The translations under genes and the position numbers were made by a program. The notes under the pieces were generated by a model that did not search any database, was not told the origin of the DNA, and saw only the letters and a list, made by a program, of their open reading frames with translations. From Bacteroidales bacterium (GTDB taxonomy: Bacteria; Bacteroidota; Bacteroidia; Bacteroidales; UBA932), in the NCBI GenBank assembly GCA_015060325.1, contig SUYQ01000004.1, positions 62,001 through 126,000 of the forward strand: 64,000 nt of DNA, written 5' to 3'. Below are positions 1-9,086 of the stretch, one piece after another (the stretch's first letter is position 1; each line of letters starts with the position of its first letter).

Positions 1-2068
1 TCAGCTTGATCTTCTTGGATCCTGTGCCTGTAGTGTCCTTGAGATCCCTGACCTTTGCCTCGAAGTTGTTTCCGAGACTGAAGCTCAGGCTGGCTGTCTT
101 TCCCTTGCTTGGGACACCCGCTGTATTTCCGGCATAGATGTTATAGTCCTGCGTCTTGACCTGTCCGTTCTTGTCAATATAAGTGAGAGTCCGGAATCCG
201 TTGAAGTAGGTTCCTTTTTCCGGGCTGAATGATGCTGATATCGACGGTGAAACCACATGCCTGATAGCTTGTAGCCTGCGATGCTTTCCAAAGTCGAACA
301 GACCATATATTCGGGTGCTCATCGATATGCTTCCTGAATAATTGTGAGTAGCTCCGAATGTGCCGAACGATTTTCCCTTTATATCTTCTACCCGGCCTGT
401 ATCAGGATTATATTGTTTTTCTGTCTTTCGGAAATGCCAGTTCATGCCGTAGCTTATGCTTGGCGTCACGTTGATATACTTGAACAATGTGAAATTCGGA
501 AGTCCTATCTGGAAGTTATGAGTCATTCCATTCTGGAACTTGTCCCAGAATCCAGGCTTGTTGAATTCACTTGCCTTGAAGTTGATACGGTTCTGGAATG
601 ACGTGTTGTAGCCGAAGGAGAACTTCTCGTAGAACTTCTCCTTACCTACTCTGTTCTTTTGTTTGAACGGATAGAAACGGCTTACTGACAACGTTACATT
701 CGGGAGAGTGAATGAATACGAGCTGTCTCGCGAGTTCTGGTTGTGCAGCGCATTGATCGACAGATTCACCTTTCCGTTCCAGTTCTTTGAATAGGAGATG
801 GATGATGATATCTGGTTCTGCAGAGCCTCCGTCACTGAAGTAGAGTTGTATCGGCTGTTAGAGGGGCTCGAGAAGTTTACCGATGCTGAAAAACTGGTTC
901 CAGGACGAGCCTTGGAATCTTGCGAGTGACTCCAGCGGACACCGAAGTTCCTCATCTGCTGGAAGTCGGAACTTCCCTTTTCTCCGACCTGGTCGTTGGA
1001 GTATGTGAGTGACACGCTACCGTTGCATTTGTAGTTGACCTTGTATCGCGAGTTAAGATCCACAGCCCATGAACCCAGTGTATAGATGTCTCCGGTCAGG
1101 GCAATGTCGAAATAATCACCAATGACGAAGTAGACACCGGCGTCACGTATGTAGAAACCACGTGAGACCTCCTCTCCGAATGTAGGGAAAAGTATACCCG
1201 TAGCCCTGTCAGGACGCTTAGGGATGAATCCGAAAGGCAGACCTATAGGCAGAGGTACATCAGCGATGACCGGGTATGCAGGGCCGAATACGGTCTTCTT
1301 GGAAGGGGATGTTATGACCTTTGCCGCTGTCAGATGGAGGTAGTAATGCGGATGCTCACAGTCACAGACTGTATATTTGCCATTAGTCATGTTGATGGAC
1401 TTGTCCGGCATCATCTTGATGTTCTTTCCGTGAAGTATGCCGTCCTCCTCCTGAGTGATCATGTTGGTGATCCTGGCCTTCTGCGTGTTGAAATTGTATC
1501 GGACCTCCTCCATCGTATATGACTTTCCTCCCTGTTCCATTACAGGTTTTCCGGTGATGACGCCGCTGGTGTCCTTGGTACCTCTGGCATAGAGGGTGGA
1601 AGTCTTAAGGTCATACTCCATATAATCGGCAGTCAGCTTCATGTTTCCGTAATTCACGGATACGTCACCGTAGTAGTATATCATCTGTTTTCCGTCGCTG
1701 AAATCCTCTATGATTGAATCTCGGGCCGTTGTGAATGCCGGTGAGTCAAGCGAACTCTTCTGCAGCATGTTCACTGAGTCTGCCCTATGGAGAGAGTCCA
1801 GTTTCATGTCTGCTTCCCTGGCAATCCTGACAGAGTCTGAAATCGCGGAGTCTTGAGAGGCAGAATCAGACAGAGAATTCAGTCTGGTGGATGAGCGTGG
1901 GAGAGAATCGGAAAGAAGAACCCTGTCAGCATCCGCTCCACGGCTGCGACGTGAGCGTCTGGTGTCTTGTGAGGATAAAGTAAAAGAACTCATAAGCATC
2001 GCAATAACCGCTATGAGTACAAATTTGTCTAAATGACGTTTTAAATTATCCTTATGAAAGAATGGCAT
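1..2068 (-). CDS. lptD: LptD-like LPS assembly outer-membrane protein (3' end beyond window)
   Basis: This protein would insert lipopolysaccharide into the outer leaflet of the outer membrane. The frame reads from an ATG at 2068 without interruption to the window edge, so about 689 residues are present and the C-terminus is missing. The first 35 residues look like a signal peptide. A Ser/Asp-rich stretch follows, then an OstA/LptA-like region (YYGDVSVNYGNMKLTADYMEY is its opening strand pattern, around residues 135-155, shown here only as the start of a repeated beta fold), the typical PxxPVIADVPLPIG-type segment near residue 265, and a long run of alternating aromatic beta-strands expected of the barrel. 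Bacteroidota LptD is longer and more diverged than the proteobacterial protein, and this matches that form. It is divergent from the amidase at 2172, an arrangement common in the phylum. The start is supported by a good promoter at 2127-2157. Confidence 0.82.
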   Translation of the reverse strand, partial: MPFFHKDNLKRHLDKFVLIAVIAMLMSSFTLSSQDTRRSRRSRGADADRVLLSDSLPRSSTRLNSLSDSASQDSAISDSVRIAREADMKLDSLHRADSVNMLQKSSLDSPAFTTARDSIIEDFSDGKQMIYYYGDVSVNYGNMKLTADYMEYDLKTSTLYARGTKDTSGVITGKPVMEQGGKSYTMEEVRYNFNTQKARITNMITQEEDGILHGKNIKMMPDKSINMTNGKYTVCDCEHPHYYLHLTAAKVITSPSKKTVFGPAYPVIADVPLPIGLPFGFIPKRPDRATGILFPTFGEEVSRGFYIRDAGVYFVIGDYFDIALTGDIYTLGSWAVDLNSRYKVNYKCNGSVSLTYSNDQVGEKGSSDFQQMRNFGVRWSHSQDSKARPGTSFSASVNFSSPSNSRYNSTSVTEALQNQISSSISYSKNWNGKVNLSINALHNQNSRDSSYSFTLPNVTLSVSRFYPFKQKNRVGKEKFYEKFSFGYNTSFQNRINFKASEFNKPGFWDKFQNGMTHNFQIGLPNFTLFKYINVTPSISYGMNWHFRKTEKQYNPDTGRVEDIKGKSFGTFGATHNYSGSISMSTRIYGLFDFGKHRRLQAIRHVVSPSISASFSPEKGTYFNGFRTLTYIDKNGQVKTQDYNIYAGNTAGVPSKGKTASLSFSLGNNFEAKVRDLKDTTGTGSKKIKL

Positions 2069-2111
2069 CAATAATTCTTCTTCTCCGTTTCCGACTTTTC
2101 CAAGTTTTTGT

Positions 2112-2119
2112 TAATTTTG
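2112..2119 (+). promoter_or_regulatory. -7 box of the amidase-MCE operon
   Basis: TAATTTTG fits the TAnnTTTG -7 element. At the expected -33 position (2088-2091) there is only TTTC, so the promoter is weaker than the divergent lptD one. Transcription would start near 2126 and leave a leader of about 46 bases before the ATG at 2172. The two divergent promoters overlap within 50 bases. Confidence 0.45.
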
Positions 2120-2126
2120 CATCCTG

Positions 2127-2157
2127 CAAATTTAAAACTAATTTCAATTTCTACAAA
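2127..2157 (-). promoter_or_regulatory. Promoter of lptD (Bacteroidota consensus)
   Basis: Read on the minus strand the sequence is TTTG, 19 bases, TAAATTTG, which matches the Bacteroidota primary sigma-factor consensus (TTTG, 19-21 bases, TAnnTTTG). Transcription would start about 10 bases further on, roughly 50 bases before the lptD ATG. It overlaps the leader of the divergent amidase gene. Confidence 0.6.
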
Positions 2158-2171
2158 ATTGATGTCTTCAT

Positions 2172-3284
2172 ATGGCCATAAAAACTAGAGTATTCGTCGT
2201 TTTAATAGCAGTCCTTGCTATCATTCATGTTTCACAACCGCTTAATGCACAATCTGCCAAAGGGTTGCGTACCGTTGTAATTGATCCTGGCCATGGGGGA
2301 GAGGATACAGGGGCGTTAGGACTTAAAAAGGCGAGTACCGGCTACCATGAAAAAGACATCGTTCTGTCCGTTTCTCTCCTGCTGGGTGAGAAGATAAAGG
2401 CGGCATATCCTGATGTAAAGGTCATGTATACCAGAGACAGGGATGTCTTCATTTCAAGAAATGACAGGGCGAAACTGGCAAATCAATATGCTGACCTCTT
2501 CATTTCAATTCACTGCAACGGCAACAATAATCTGGATGCACACGGCACATCTGTCCATATTCTTGGTCAGAAGTCCAAGAATACCGAAAACAAGATAGAT
2601 TATTTTGAAGAGAATCAGTCTGTTGCAAAGCGTAGAAACGATCTGATCGTTGTGGATGGCGATGACGTCAAGACTAAACGGATAGACTCGGATCAGGCAT
2701 CAGGTCACATTTCCGGATCACTTCAATGGAAGGCTATATATGAGAGTAGCCTGCTTTTTGCAACAGAGGTGATAGATAAGCTCATCAAGGAGCCATTGAC
2801 CCCTAGAGAAGTGGTTCTCGATCAGGATGTGTTTGACGTACTTGCCTATACATCACGTCCTGCTGTGCTTCTGGAGCTTGGTTTTGTTACCAATGCAAAG
2901 GAATATGCTTATCTGAAGACAGCTGAGGCTCAGGAAGAAATAGCAGAACGCCTTTTCCAGGCCTTTGCCGCATATAAACCCGTATACGATGCTTCTTTTG
3001 CCATAGATTTCGGCGAAGAGGAAGCGGGGCAGGACGTTCAGACGGCCGCTGACTATATATATTATGGTATACAGATAATGTGTGGATCCCGTGCCTTAAG
3101 AAATGGTGACCCTGCCTTCAAAGGATTTGAGGCATATTCGGTTCCTGCCGGCAACGTATATAAGTATATAATAGGTAGACATGAGACTAAAGAGGAGGCA
3201 CAGGCACAATTGTCCAAGGTGAGGAGATCTTTCCCTGATGCATTTGTTGTCAAAGTGCAGGGTGATAAGGTCTCACGTCCATAA
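2172..3284 (+). CDS. N-acetylmuramoyl-L-alanine amidase (Amidase_3) with C-terminal SPOR-like domain
   Basis: This zinc enzyme would cut the amide bond between N-acetylmuramic acid and the peptide stem of peptidoglycan, in the periplasm. Residues 1-26 are a signal peptide ending in LNA-Q. The Amidase_3 domain (about 33-270) has the zinc ligands in VIDPGHGG (His41), Glu60 in YHEKD and His114 in SIHCN. The catalytic Glu235 lies in LLELGFVTN. The last 75 residues (about 295-368) have the YYGIQI...FVVKVQGD pattern of a SPOR domain, which binds denuded glycan strands at division sites. The MCE gene follows after 28 bases and is probably co-transcribed. The length (370 residues) is normal for the Bacteroidota AmiC-like family. 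Confidence 0.9.
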   Translation: MAIKTRVFVVLIAVLAIIHVSQPLNAQSAKGLRTVVIDPGHGGEDTGALGLKKASTGYHEKDIVLSVSLLLGEKIKAAYPDVKVMYTRDRDVFISRNDRAKLANQYADLFISIHCNGNNNLDAHGTSVHILGQKSKNTENKIDYFEENQSVAKRRNDLIVVDGDDVKTKRIDSDQASGHISGSLQWKAIYESSLLFATEVIDKLIKEPLTPREVVLDQDVFDVLAYTSRPAVLLELGFVTNAKEYAYLKTAEAQEEIAERLFQAFAAYKPVYDASFAIDFGEEEAGQDVQTAADYIYYGIQIMCGSRALRNGDPAFKGFEAYSVPAGNVYKYIIGRHETKEEAQAQLSKVRRSFPDAFVVKVQGDKVSRP

Positions 3285-3312
3285 TAGGAACAGGTAAAAT
3301 AAATCAGATATC

Positions 3313-4236
3313 ATGAAGTACTCAAAAGAATTGAAAATCGGTTTCTTTGTCGTAACTGTATTGGTGGTTTCTTTCTTTGTGATCAACTATCTCCGCGGCA
3401 AGGATATCTTTAACAGAGAGATTGATCTGGTTGCATATTATGAGAATGTAGAAGGGTTGGCTGAGTCTGCTCCTGTCTATATCAAAGGTTATAAGGCTGG
3501 CCAGGTGACTTCTGTAGACTATCTTCCTGGAAAAGGTGTATTCAAGGTGGTATGCTCTGTCAAGAAACAGTTCAAGATTCCAAAGGATTCCAAGATGACC
3601 ATATATGCCGTTGATATAATGGGCGGTAAAGGTGTGAAGATAGATTTTGGCCAGGCAGAGAAGCTTGCAGGTGATGGCGCTACTCTGGCCGCGGCATATG
3701 AGCCGGGACTTCTTGACGGACTTGGAGCTCAGATCACACCTCTGGTAAGCAAGGTCAACAATACGCTCGACAGCCTTTCTGTCACCATTTCAGGTGTGAA
3801 CAGGATTCTTGGTGATGAGAATCAGGCCCATATTGCAAATACTCTGGCCCATCTTGAGTCTACCGTGAAGGACGTGTCCCTTGTGGCAGCTGCTATTGAG
3901 GACCGTTCGGATGAGATTGACAGATTCATCTGTGACCTCGTTGCATTGTCCGGCAAACTGTCGGTGATAGCTGACAAGGCAGACGCTGCTGTTGAAGGAG
4001 TGAACGAAGCGGTAGGTGTCGTTACTGATACTATTACTGAAGCTGATATTCAGGGAGTGATCGAATCTTTTCATGCTCTCCTGAACAATATCAACGATCC
4101 GGATGGTACTGTAGGAAAACTTCTTAAAGACGGATCGGTTTATGAGTCGCTGGATTCACTTTTAATCGACATAGATTCTTTGGTCAGGAAGATCCAGGAA
4201 AATCCAAAGAAATATATGAAATTATCAGTGTTCTAG
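3313..4236 (+). CDS. MCE (MlaD-type) lipid transport protein
   Basis: MCE proteins are anchored in the inner membrane and form hexameric rings that carry lipids across the periplasm. Residues 7-26 form one membrane helix right at the N-terminus. The MCE domain follows (about 37-115), with the family pattern VEGLAESAPVYIKGYKAGQV. The rest (about 130-305) is helical and heptad-like, as in other single-domain MCE proteins. Partner genes of the Mla system (MlaE permease, MlaF ATPase) are not in this window. It sits 28 bases after the amidase gene, a pairing seen widely in Bacteroidota. The substrate cannot be told from the sequence. Confidence 0.85.
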   Translation: MKYSKELKIGFFVVTVLVVSFFVINYLRGKDIFNREIDLVAYYENVEGLAESAPVYIKGYKAGQVTSVDYLPGKGVFKVVCSVKKQFKIPKDSKMTIYAVDIMGGKGVKIDFGQAEKLAGDGATLAAAYEPGLLDGLGAQITPLVSKVNNTLDSLSVTISGVNRILGDENQAHIANTLAHLESTVKDVSLVAAAIEDRSDEIDRFICDLVALSGKLSVIADKADAAVEGVNEAVGVVTDTITEADIQGVIESFHALLNNINDPDGTVGKLLKDGSVYESLDSLLIDIDSLVRKIQENPKKYMKLSVF

Positions 4237-4313
4237 CACGTCCTGCTGAAGAAAAATCGCGGTTTTGTTATTCTTGAATTATTCAAAATTATAACTTGCG
4301 TATTTATATGAAG

Positions 4314-4346
4314 TTACAGGAATTTACGTTTTGTAAGTTCCTGTAA
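4314..4346. promoter_or_regulatory. 14-bp stem-loop between the MCE gene and dnaA
   Basis: TTACAGGAATTTAC and GTAAGTTCCTGTAA pair over 14 positions with one G-T pair and a five-base loop. No T-run follows on either strand, so it is not a standard terminator. It lies 163 bases upstream of the dnaA ATG in a 272-base AT-rich gap that also holds a small palindrome (TTGAATTATTCAA, about 4274). It could be a 3' end-protecting hairpin for the upstream operon or an operator. The role is unknown. Confidence 0.45.
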
Positions 4347-4428
4347 TTCAGTAAATTAGTGATATGTATGTTGCGCCGGTGCACTCGCTTTGTCCTGTAA
4401 AATAAAATTAAAAAACAAGTGGAAAAAA

Positions 4429-4460
4429 TATTTTTTATTACTTTTTTTTCCTCATCTTTG
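4429..4460 (+). promoter_or_regulatory. Possible dnaA promoter
   Basis: CATCTTTG at 4453-4460 differs from the TAnnTTTG box at one position, and T-rich sequence sits at the -33 position. Transcription would begin near 4467, leaving a leader of about 42 bases. I found no DnaA-box (TTATNCACA) in this gap, so there is no visible autoregulation site. Confidence 0.35.
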
Positions 4461-4508
4461 TAGTCCAATTCGGAAAGCAATACTAAAACTTAATTTCAAC
4501 CCTTTTAA

Positions 4509-5933
4509 ATGACTCAGGAAAGACACATATCTGTTTGGAACAATTGCCTGCACTTTATTCAGCAGAACATAGATTCCAAACAGTTTTCAGTATGGTTCAG
4601 GCCCATCAGGCCGGTATCACTGACAGAGTCTACCCTGACCCTTGAAGTTCCATCTGAGTTTTTCCGTGAATATCTTGAAGATGCATATCTTGATATTCTC
4701 AAGGCAGCACTTAAGAAGGAATTGGGAGTAGGGGCGAAGTTGGTTTATGTAGTCACCTCAGTGCAGAAGCAGCCGGCGCTTGTTTATCCTGCCTCACATG
4801 GTAATGCTCCGGTCAATAAGACCATTTCTGTAGAAACCTACAGCAGGACGACAAATCCGGGGCCTTTTGTATTTCCCGGTATCCAGAGAGTGCAGGTCAA
4901 TCCGCAGCTCAATCCTGTATATTGCTTCGAGAACCTGGTGGTGGGTGAGTGCAACAAGATGGGATTCACAGCCGGTGAGAGTATTTCGGCTGCGCCCGGC
5001 AGGACTGCATTCAATCCGCTTTTCCTTTTCGGAGCATCGGGACTTGGAAAGACTCACATTGCTCAGGCGATAGGTATTGCCATCAAGAAGAAATATCCAG
5101 AGCTTGTCGTTCTTTATGTACCGGCAAACCGGTTCAAGACACAGTACATGGATGCTGTGAATGTAAAGAACAAGCTCACTGACTTCCTTGCATTCTATCA
5201 GAAGATGGATGTCCTGATCATGGATGATATCCAGGATCTTATGGGACCAAGCACGCAGAATGCCTTCTTCAATATCTTCAATCACCTGCACCAGTCAGGA
5301 AAACAGCTTATATTCACTTCTGACAGAGCACCTGCAGATCTTGAAAATTTCGAGGCACGCCTTCTTTCAAGACTCAAGTGGGGATTGTCTGTAGAGCTTC
5401 AGAAACCTGACTTCCAGACAAGACTTGATATGCTCAGGGCTCGTGCTTTCCGAGAAGGTGTGAAGCTTGGAGACGATGTGCTTGAGTTCCTCGCAGGAAG
5501 GATCAAGTCTAATTTCCGCGAACTTGAGGGTGCATTGATCTCGCTGATTGCAAATGCGACGTTGGCTCACAAGGAGATCACTGTGCAGCTGGCAGAGCAG
5601 ATCACAGAAAAGATAGTGGGCGAAGAACAGAACGATGTCACCATAGACAAGGTTCAGAGGGTTGTGTGCGATTATTTCAATATCACCCGCGATGACCTGC
5701 TTTCAAAGACCCGCAAGCGTCAGATAGTGCAGGCCAGACAGATTGCGATGTATATGTCGCGCAATCTTATCAGCAACTGCTCGCTCTCGACAATCGGTGC
5801 GGAGATAGGTGGGAAGGACCATGCTACAGTACTGCATGCATGCACGACGGTGGGTGATCTGATGTCTACGGACAAGACATTCAGACAGTATGTTACGGAT
5901 ATCGAGAAACTTCTCGTTCCGGTCAGACGATAA
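4509..5933 (+). CDS. dnaA: Chromosomal replication initiator protein DnaA
   Basis: DnaA binds the origin and melts it to start chromosome replication. All four domains are visible: domain I (residues 1-80, WNNCLHFIQQN...WFRPIRP), a linker, the AAA+ ATPase (about 140-345) with Walker A GASGLGKT at 175-182 and Walker B VLIMDDIQ at 235-242, and the DNA-binding domain IV with the signature KDHATVLHAC near the C-terminus. At 474 residues it is a normal Bacteroidota DnaA. It is not next to dnaN or recF, which is usual for this phylum. Its 3' end overlaps the convergent birA gene by 11 bases. No DnaA-box cluster lies next to it. Confidence 0.97.
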   Translation: MTQERHISVWNNCLHFIQQNIDSKQFSVWFRPIRPVSLTESTLTLEVPSEFFREYLEDAYLDILKAALKKELGVGAKLVYVVTSVQKQPALVYPASHGNAPVNKTISVETYSRTTNPGPFVFPGIQRVQVNPQLNPVYCFENLVVGECNKMGFTAGESISAAPGRTAFNPLFLFGASGLGKTHIAQAIGIAIKKKYPELVVLYVPANRFKTQYMDAVNVKNKLTDFLAFYQKMDVLIMDDIQDLMGPSTQNAFFNIFNHLHQSGKQLIFTSDRAPADLENFEARLLSRLKWGLSVELQKPDFQTRLDMLRARAFREGVKLGDDVLEFLAGRIKSNFRELEGALISLIANATLAHKEITVQLAEQITEKIVGEEQNDVTIDKVQRVVCDYFNITRDDLLSKTRKRQIVQARQIAMYMSRNLISNCSLSTIGAEIGGKDHATVLHACTTVGDLMSTDKTFRQYVTDIEKLLVPVRR

Positions 5934-6669
5934 AGGAGATTTCCTTGAAGGCGAATTCTTTGAGTTCGCCTTTTTCATTTGCTACAATAAGATGCCCCGC
6001 GTCAGATATGCCTCTGATTTTTCCGATGAATCTTTGGGATATGGTATTGTCAATGTATTCTGCATACTCGTTAAGACGCCACATCTGTGCCTTGTATAGC
6101 TGTGCAAGGCGGTTATATCCTCCTGAAATATTGCAGAAACGCTCAAGATATTCCGAAAGTATGTCTAGATATTCGTCAAGAAGTATGTGAAGATCGAAAT
6201 CTTCATCCGGATTGCTGAGCGACATGGATGTAGGATTTGGCAGAGCTGCATCAAAGTCGGTCTGATTCACGTTCAGACCGATTCCTACGATACTTGTGGC
6301 GATATGTTTTCCGGATATGCTGTTCTCTATAAGTATGCCACATATCTTTCTGTCTTCAACATAGATGTCATTCGGCCACTTGACCTTTGCCTCGATATGG
6401 TGTGAGGCCAGAAGGTCAACGACTGCCAGAGAAACCATCTGGCTGATGACAAACTGGTCATAAGCCTGCACATCAGGGCGGAGCAGTATACTGAAAAGCA
6501 GATTCTTTCCGCTCTCGCTTGACCATGTGTTTCCTCGTTGGCCTCGACCGGCAGATTGTGACAACGCTGACAGGACTGACAAATTGTCAAGGTCTGAAAT
6601 ACGCCTCCTGACCTCATCATTGGTCGAATCGGTCTTTTCTAGCCATATTATGTCATGCTTGCTTTTCAT
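5923..6669 (-). CDS. birA: Biotin--[acetyl-CoA-carboxylase] ligase
   Basis: This enzyme activates biotin with ATP and attaches it to a lysine of biotin carboxyl carrier proteins. At 248 residues it has only the catalytic and C-terminal domains and no N-terminal DNA-binding domain, so it is a class I ligase that does not act as a repressor. The biotin/ATP loop GRGQRGNTW (about residues 41-49) and the KWPNDIYV...KICGILIE segment (about 97-115) are intact. The stop codon lies within the 3' end of dnaA on the other strand. It is divergent from rsfS. Confidence 0.93.
   Translation of the reverse strand: MKSKHDIIWLEKTDSTNDEVRRRISDLDNLSVLSALSQSAGRGQRGNTWSSESGKNLLFSILLRPDVQAYDQFVISQMVSLAVVDLLASHHIEAKVKWPNDIYVEDRKICGILIENSISGKHIATSIVGIGLNVNQTDFDAALPNPTSMSLSNPDEDFDLHILLDEYLDILSEYLERFCNISGGYNRLAQLYKAQMWRLNEYAEYIDNTISQRFIGKIRGISDAGHLIVANEKGELKEFAFKEISFIV
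5948..5975 (+). terminator. Terminator after dnaA
   Basis: AAGGCGAA and TTCGCCTT form an 8-bp stem, followed by a run of T on the plus strand. It lies inside the 3' coding end of the convergent birA gene. Confidence 0.55.
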
Positions 6670-6685
6670 TGGTGCAGATTTTGAT

Positions 6686-6693
6686 TATATTTG
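6686..6693 (+). promoter_or_regulatory. -7 box of the rsfS-ftsH-cdsA transcript
   Basis: TATATTTG is a perfect -7 element. The -33 position has only TTTT. The predicted transcription start near 6700 lies downstream of the most upstream in-frame ATG (6669), so translation of rsfS should begin at 6729. Confidence 0.5.
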
Positions 6694-6728
6694 TCCGATT
6701 TTTCACAAAATTAACAATTATTCTAAAA

Positions 6729-7082
6729 ATGGACAAAAAAGTACTTAAGGTCATTGCTGATGCGATGCTTGAAAAGAAAGGGCAGGATGTTGTATCGCTT
6801 GATCTGAAGCCGATCGGAACAGCTATATCGGATTATTTCATAGTTTGTAATGCTGATTCTACTCCTGCAGTTGTAGCAATTGCAGACAATATAGAAGAAA
6901 GGATGATGGAGAAGTGCGGAAGAAAGGTTATACGCACTCAAGGTAAGGAGAATGCATTTTGGGTTATTATGGACTATGGAGATATTGTTGTCCATGTGTT
7001 CCAGACTCCATACCGTGCATTCTATCGTCTTGAAGATCTCTGGGCTGATGCACCTAGAGAAGTTTATGGCGATGAGGACTAA
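6729..7082 (+). CDS. rsfS: Ribosomal silencing factor RsfS
   Basis: RsfS binds ribosomal protein L14 on the large subunit and blocks subunit joining when nutrients are scarce. The 117-residue protein starting MDKKVLK has the family core IGTAISDYFIVCNADS and WVIMDYGDIVVHVFQ, then the FYRLEDLWADA C-terminal motif. A longer frame begins at 6669, but those extra 20 residues are hydrophobic and unlike the family, and they would start upstream of the predicted promoter. ftsH follows after 15 bases and is probably co-transcribed. Confidence 0.93.
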   Translation: MDKKVLKVIADAMLEKKGQDVVSLDLKPIGTAISDYFIVCNADSTPAVVAIADNIEERMMEKCGRKVIRTQGKENAFWVIMDYGDIVVHVFQTPYRAFYRLEDLWADAPREVYGDED

Positions 7083-7097
7083 TCTAACTTAGACAAA

Positions 7098-9086
7098 ATG
7101 GCAGAAAAGAATATCCCCAATCCCAAACGTAGATTTACATTCCGTATATCTTGGATTTATATCCTTCTGATCGGAGGACTCATCTGGTTCTTCTTCGGCA
7201 ACAGTGATCCTGAACCGAAGAAGATAGAATGGGAAGAGCTTCAGGAGATGTGGATGACAGGTGACATCAAGGAGGTTACTTTTGTCAGGAACGAATATGA
7301 GGGCGAGGTTACCATCAAGTCTGATAAGATTGATGATTATGCCGGCCAGTTCAAGGACGGTGTACCGAAGAAGTCTCCTCATTTCACTTTCATGGTTTCA
7401 AAGAGCTTTAATGCCGAAGAAGAATTCGGCAGGCTGAATGATTCGCTGAAAGTCCATATGCCTGAAGAATCGGTCAAGGTTGTAGTGGAAAACAGGGAGA
7501 GCTGGTGGGCAAAGTTCGAATGGCTCTTTTTCCCGCTTATCCTGCTTATACTATGGTTCTTTATGTTCCGTGGAATCAATAAGGGTGCTGCCGGTGGCGG
7601 CCCAGGCGGAGTCTTCAGTGTAGGAAAAGCTAATGGAAAGCTTGCCGACAAGGATTCAGTAAAGGTGACATTCAAGGACGTTGCAGGACTATATGGAGCG
7701 AAGGAAGAAGTGATGGAAATCGTTGATTTCCTGAAGAACCCAAACAAGTATACGACACTTGGAGGAAAGATTCCAAAGGGAGCTCTCCTGGTCGGCCCTC
7801 CTGGTACCGGCAAGACTTTGCTTGCTAAGGCTGTTGCTGGAGAAGCCAATGTGCCGTTCTTCTCAATTTCAGGCTCGGATTTCGTTGAGATGTTTGTCGG
7901 AGTAGGTGCGTCGCGTGTGCGTGACCTGTTCCGTCAGGCCAAGGAAAAGGCTCCGTGCATTGTCTTCATAGATGAGATCGATGCTGTAGGTCGTGCACGT
8001 AGCAAGAATGGGGGATTCTCGTCTAATGATGAACGTGAAAATACTCTCAATCAGCTGCTTACTGAGATGGATGGTTTCGGGTCAAATTCTGGAATCATAA
8101 TACTTGCAGCTACAAACCGTGCTGATATACTCGATAAGGCTCTCATGCGTGCAGGTCGTTTCGACAGGCAGATCCACGTTGAGTTGCCTGACCTCAAGGA
8201 AAGAATGGAGATCATTCAGGTGCATATCCGCGGTATTAAAGTAGCAGATGATTTCGATTTGGAATTCCTTGCAAAGCATACTCCTGGTTTCTCGGGTGCC
8301 GATATCGCAAATGTCTGCAATGAGGCGGCCCTCACCGCTGCACGACATGACAAGAAAGCCGTATCAAAACAGGACTTCCTTGATGCTGTAGACAGGATTG
8401 TCGGAGGACTTGAGAAGAAGTCAAAGATCATCACTCCGGAAGAGAGAAAGGCTATCGCTCATCACGAAGCTGGCCATGCTACTGTAAGCTGGCTGCTTCC
8501 GAACGCACATCCTTTGTTCAAGGTGACTATTGTTCCTCGCGGACATGCTCTTGGAGCAGCTTGGTATCTTCCTGAAGAACGTCAGCTTGTGACCAAGGCT
8601 CAGATGATGGATGAGATGTGTTCTCTCATAGGCGGACGTGTGGCTGAGGAGATTGTCAACGGTCAGCCTTCGACAGGAGCCCTCAATGATCTTGAAAGGC
8701 TTACCAAGATGGCTCAAGGAATGGTAACATATTATGGTATGAGTGAGAAGGTCGGTACAGTTTCATACTATGACTCGACGGGTTCGCGTGCCTATGATCT
8801 TAACAGACCATACAGTGAGAGGACCGCAGAACTGATTGACAGTGAGGTTAAGGCCCTCATAAATGAGATTCATGACAGGACTGAGGCCTTATTGAGAAAA
8901 AATTATGACGGATTCTGTCAATTGGCTGCTATTTTATTGGAGAAAGAAGTTATCTTTGCAGATGACCTTGAAAGAATCTTTGGTCCGAAGGCTGGTTCCA
9001 AGGCGGATGTCCAGCCGGAAGACCAGCCTGGTGAGCAGCCGGAGAATGATTCTGTAGAGGCAGCATCTGACCAGACCTATGAATAA
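7098..9086 (+). CDS. ftsH: ATP-dependent zinc metalloprotease FtsH
   Basis: FtsH is a membrane-bound hexamer that unfolds and degrades membrane proteins and some short-lived cytosolic regulators. Two membrane helices (about 15-33 and 134-154) flank a periplasmic domain. The AAA+ module has Walker A GPPGTGKT at 233-240, Walker [13 protein letters not shown] and the second region of homology ([22 protein letters not shown]). The protease domain has the zinc motif HEAGH at 456-460. The C-terminus (about 635-662) is an acidic, Gln/Pro/Asp-rich tail, common in this phylum. The gene overlaps cdsA by 8 bases, which suggests translational coupling. Confidence 0.97.
   Translation: MAEKNIPNPKRRFTFRISWIYILLIGGLIWFFFGNSDPEPKKIEWEELQEMWMTGDIKEVTFVRNEYEGEVTIKSDKIDDYAGQFKDGVPKKSPHFTFMVSKSFNAEEEFGRLNDSLKVHMPEESVKVVVENRESWWAKFEWLFFPLILLILWFFMFRGINKGAAGGGPGGVFSVGKANGKLADKDSVKVTFKDVAGLYGAKEEVMEIVDFLKNPNKYTTLGGKIPKGALLVGPPGTGKTLLAKAVAGEANVPFFSISGSDFVEMFVGVGASRVRDLFRQAKEKAPCIVFIDEIDAVGRARSKNGGFSSNDERENTLNQLLTEMDGFGSNSGIIILAATNRADILDKALMRAGRFDRQIHVELPDLKERMEIIQVHIRGIKVADDFDLEFLAKHTPGFSGADIANVCNEAALTAARHDKKAVSKQDFLDAVDRIVGGLEKKSKIITPEERKAIAHHEAGHATVSWLLPNAHPLFKVTIVPRGHALGAAWYLPEERQLVTKAQMMDEMCSLIGGRVAEEIVNGQPSTGALNDLERLTKMAQGMVTYYGMSEKVGTVSYYDSTGSRAYDLNRPYSERTAELIDSEVKALINEIHDRTEALLRKNYDGFCQLAAILLEKEVIFADDLERIFGPKAGSKADVQPEDQPGEQPENDSVEAASDQTYE

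Noticed and set aside
4237..4508. Replication origin next to dnaA
   Set aside because: There is no perfect DnaA box and no unwinding-type repeats in the gap. The origin in this phylum is often not beside dnaA.
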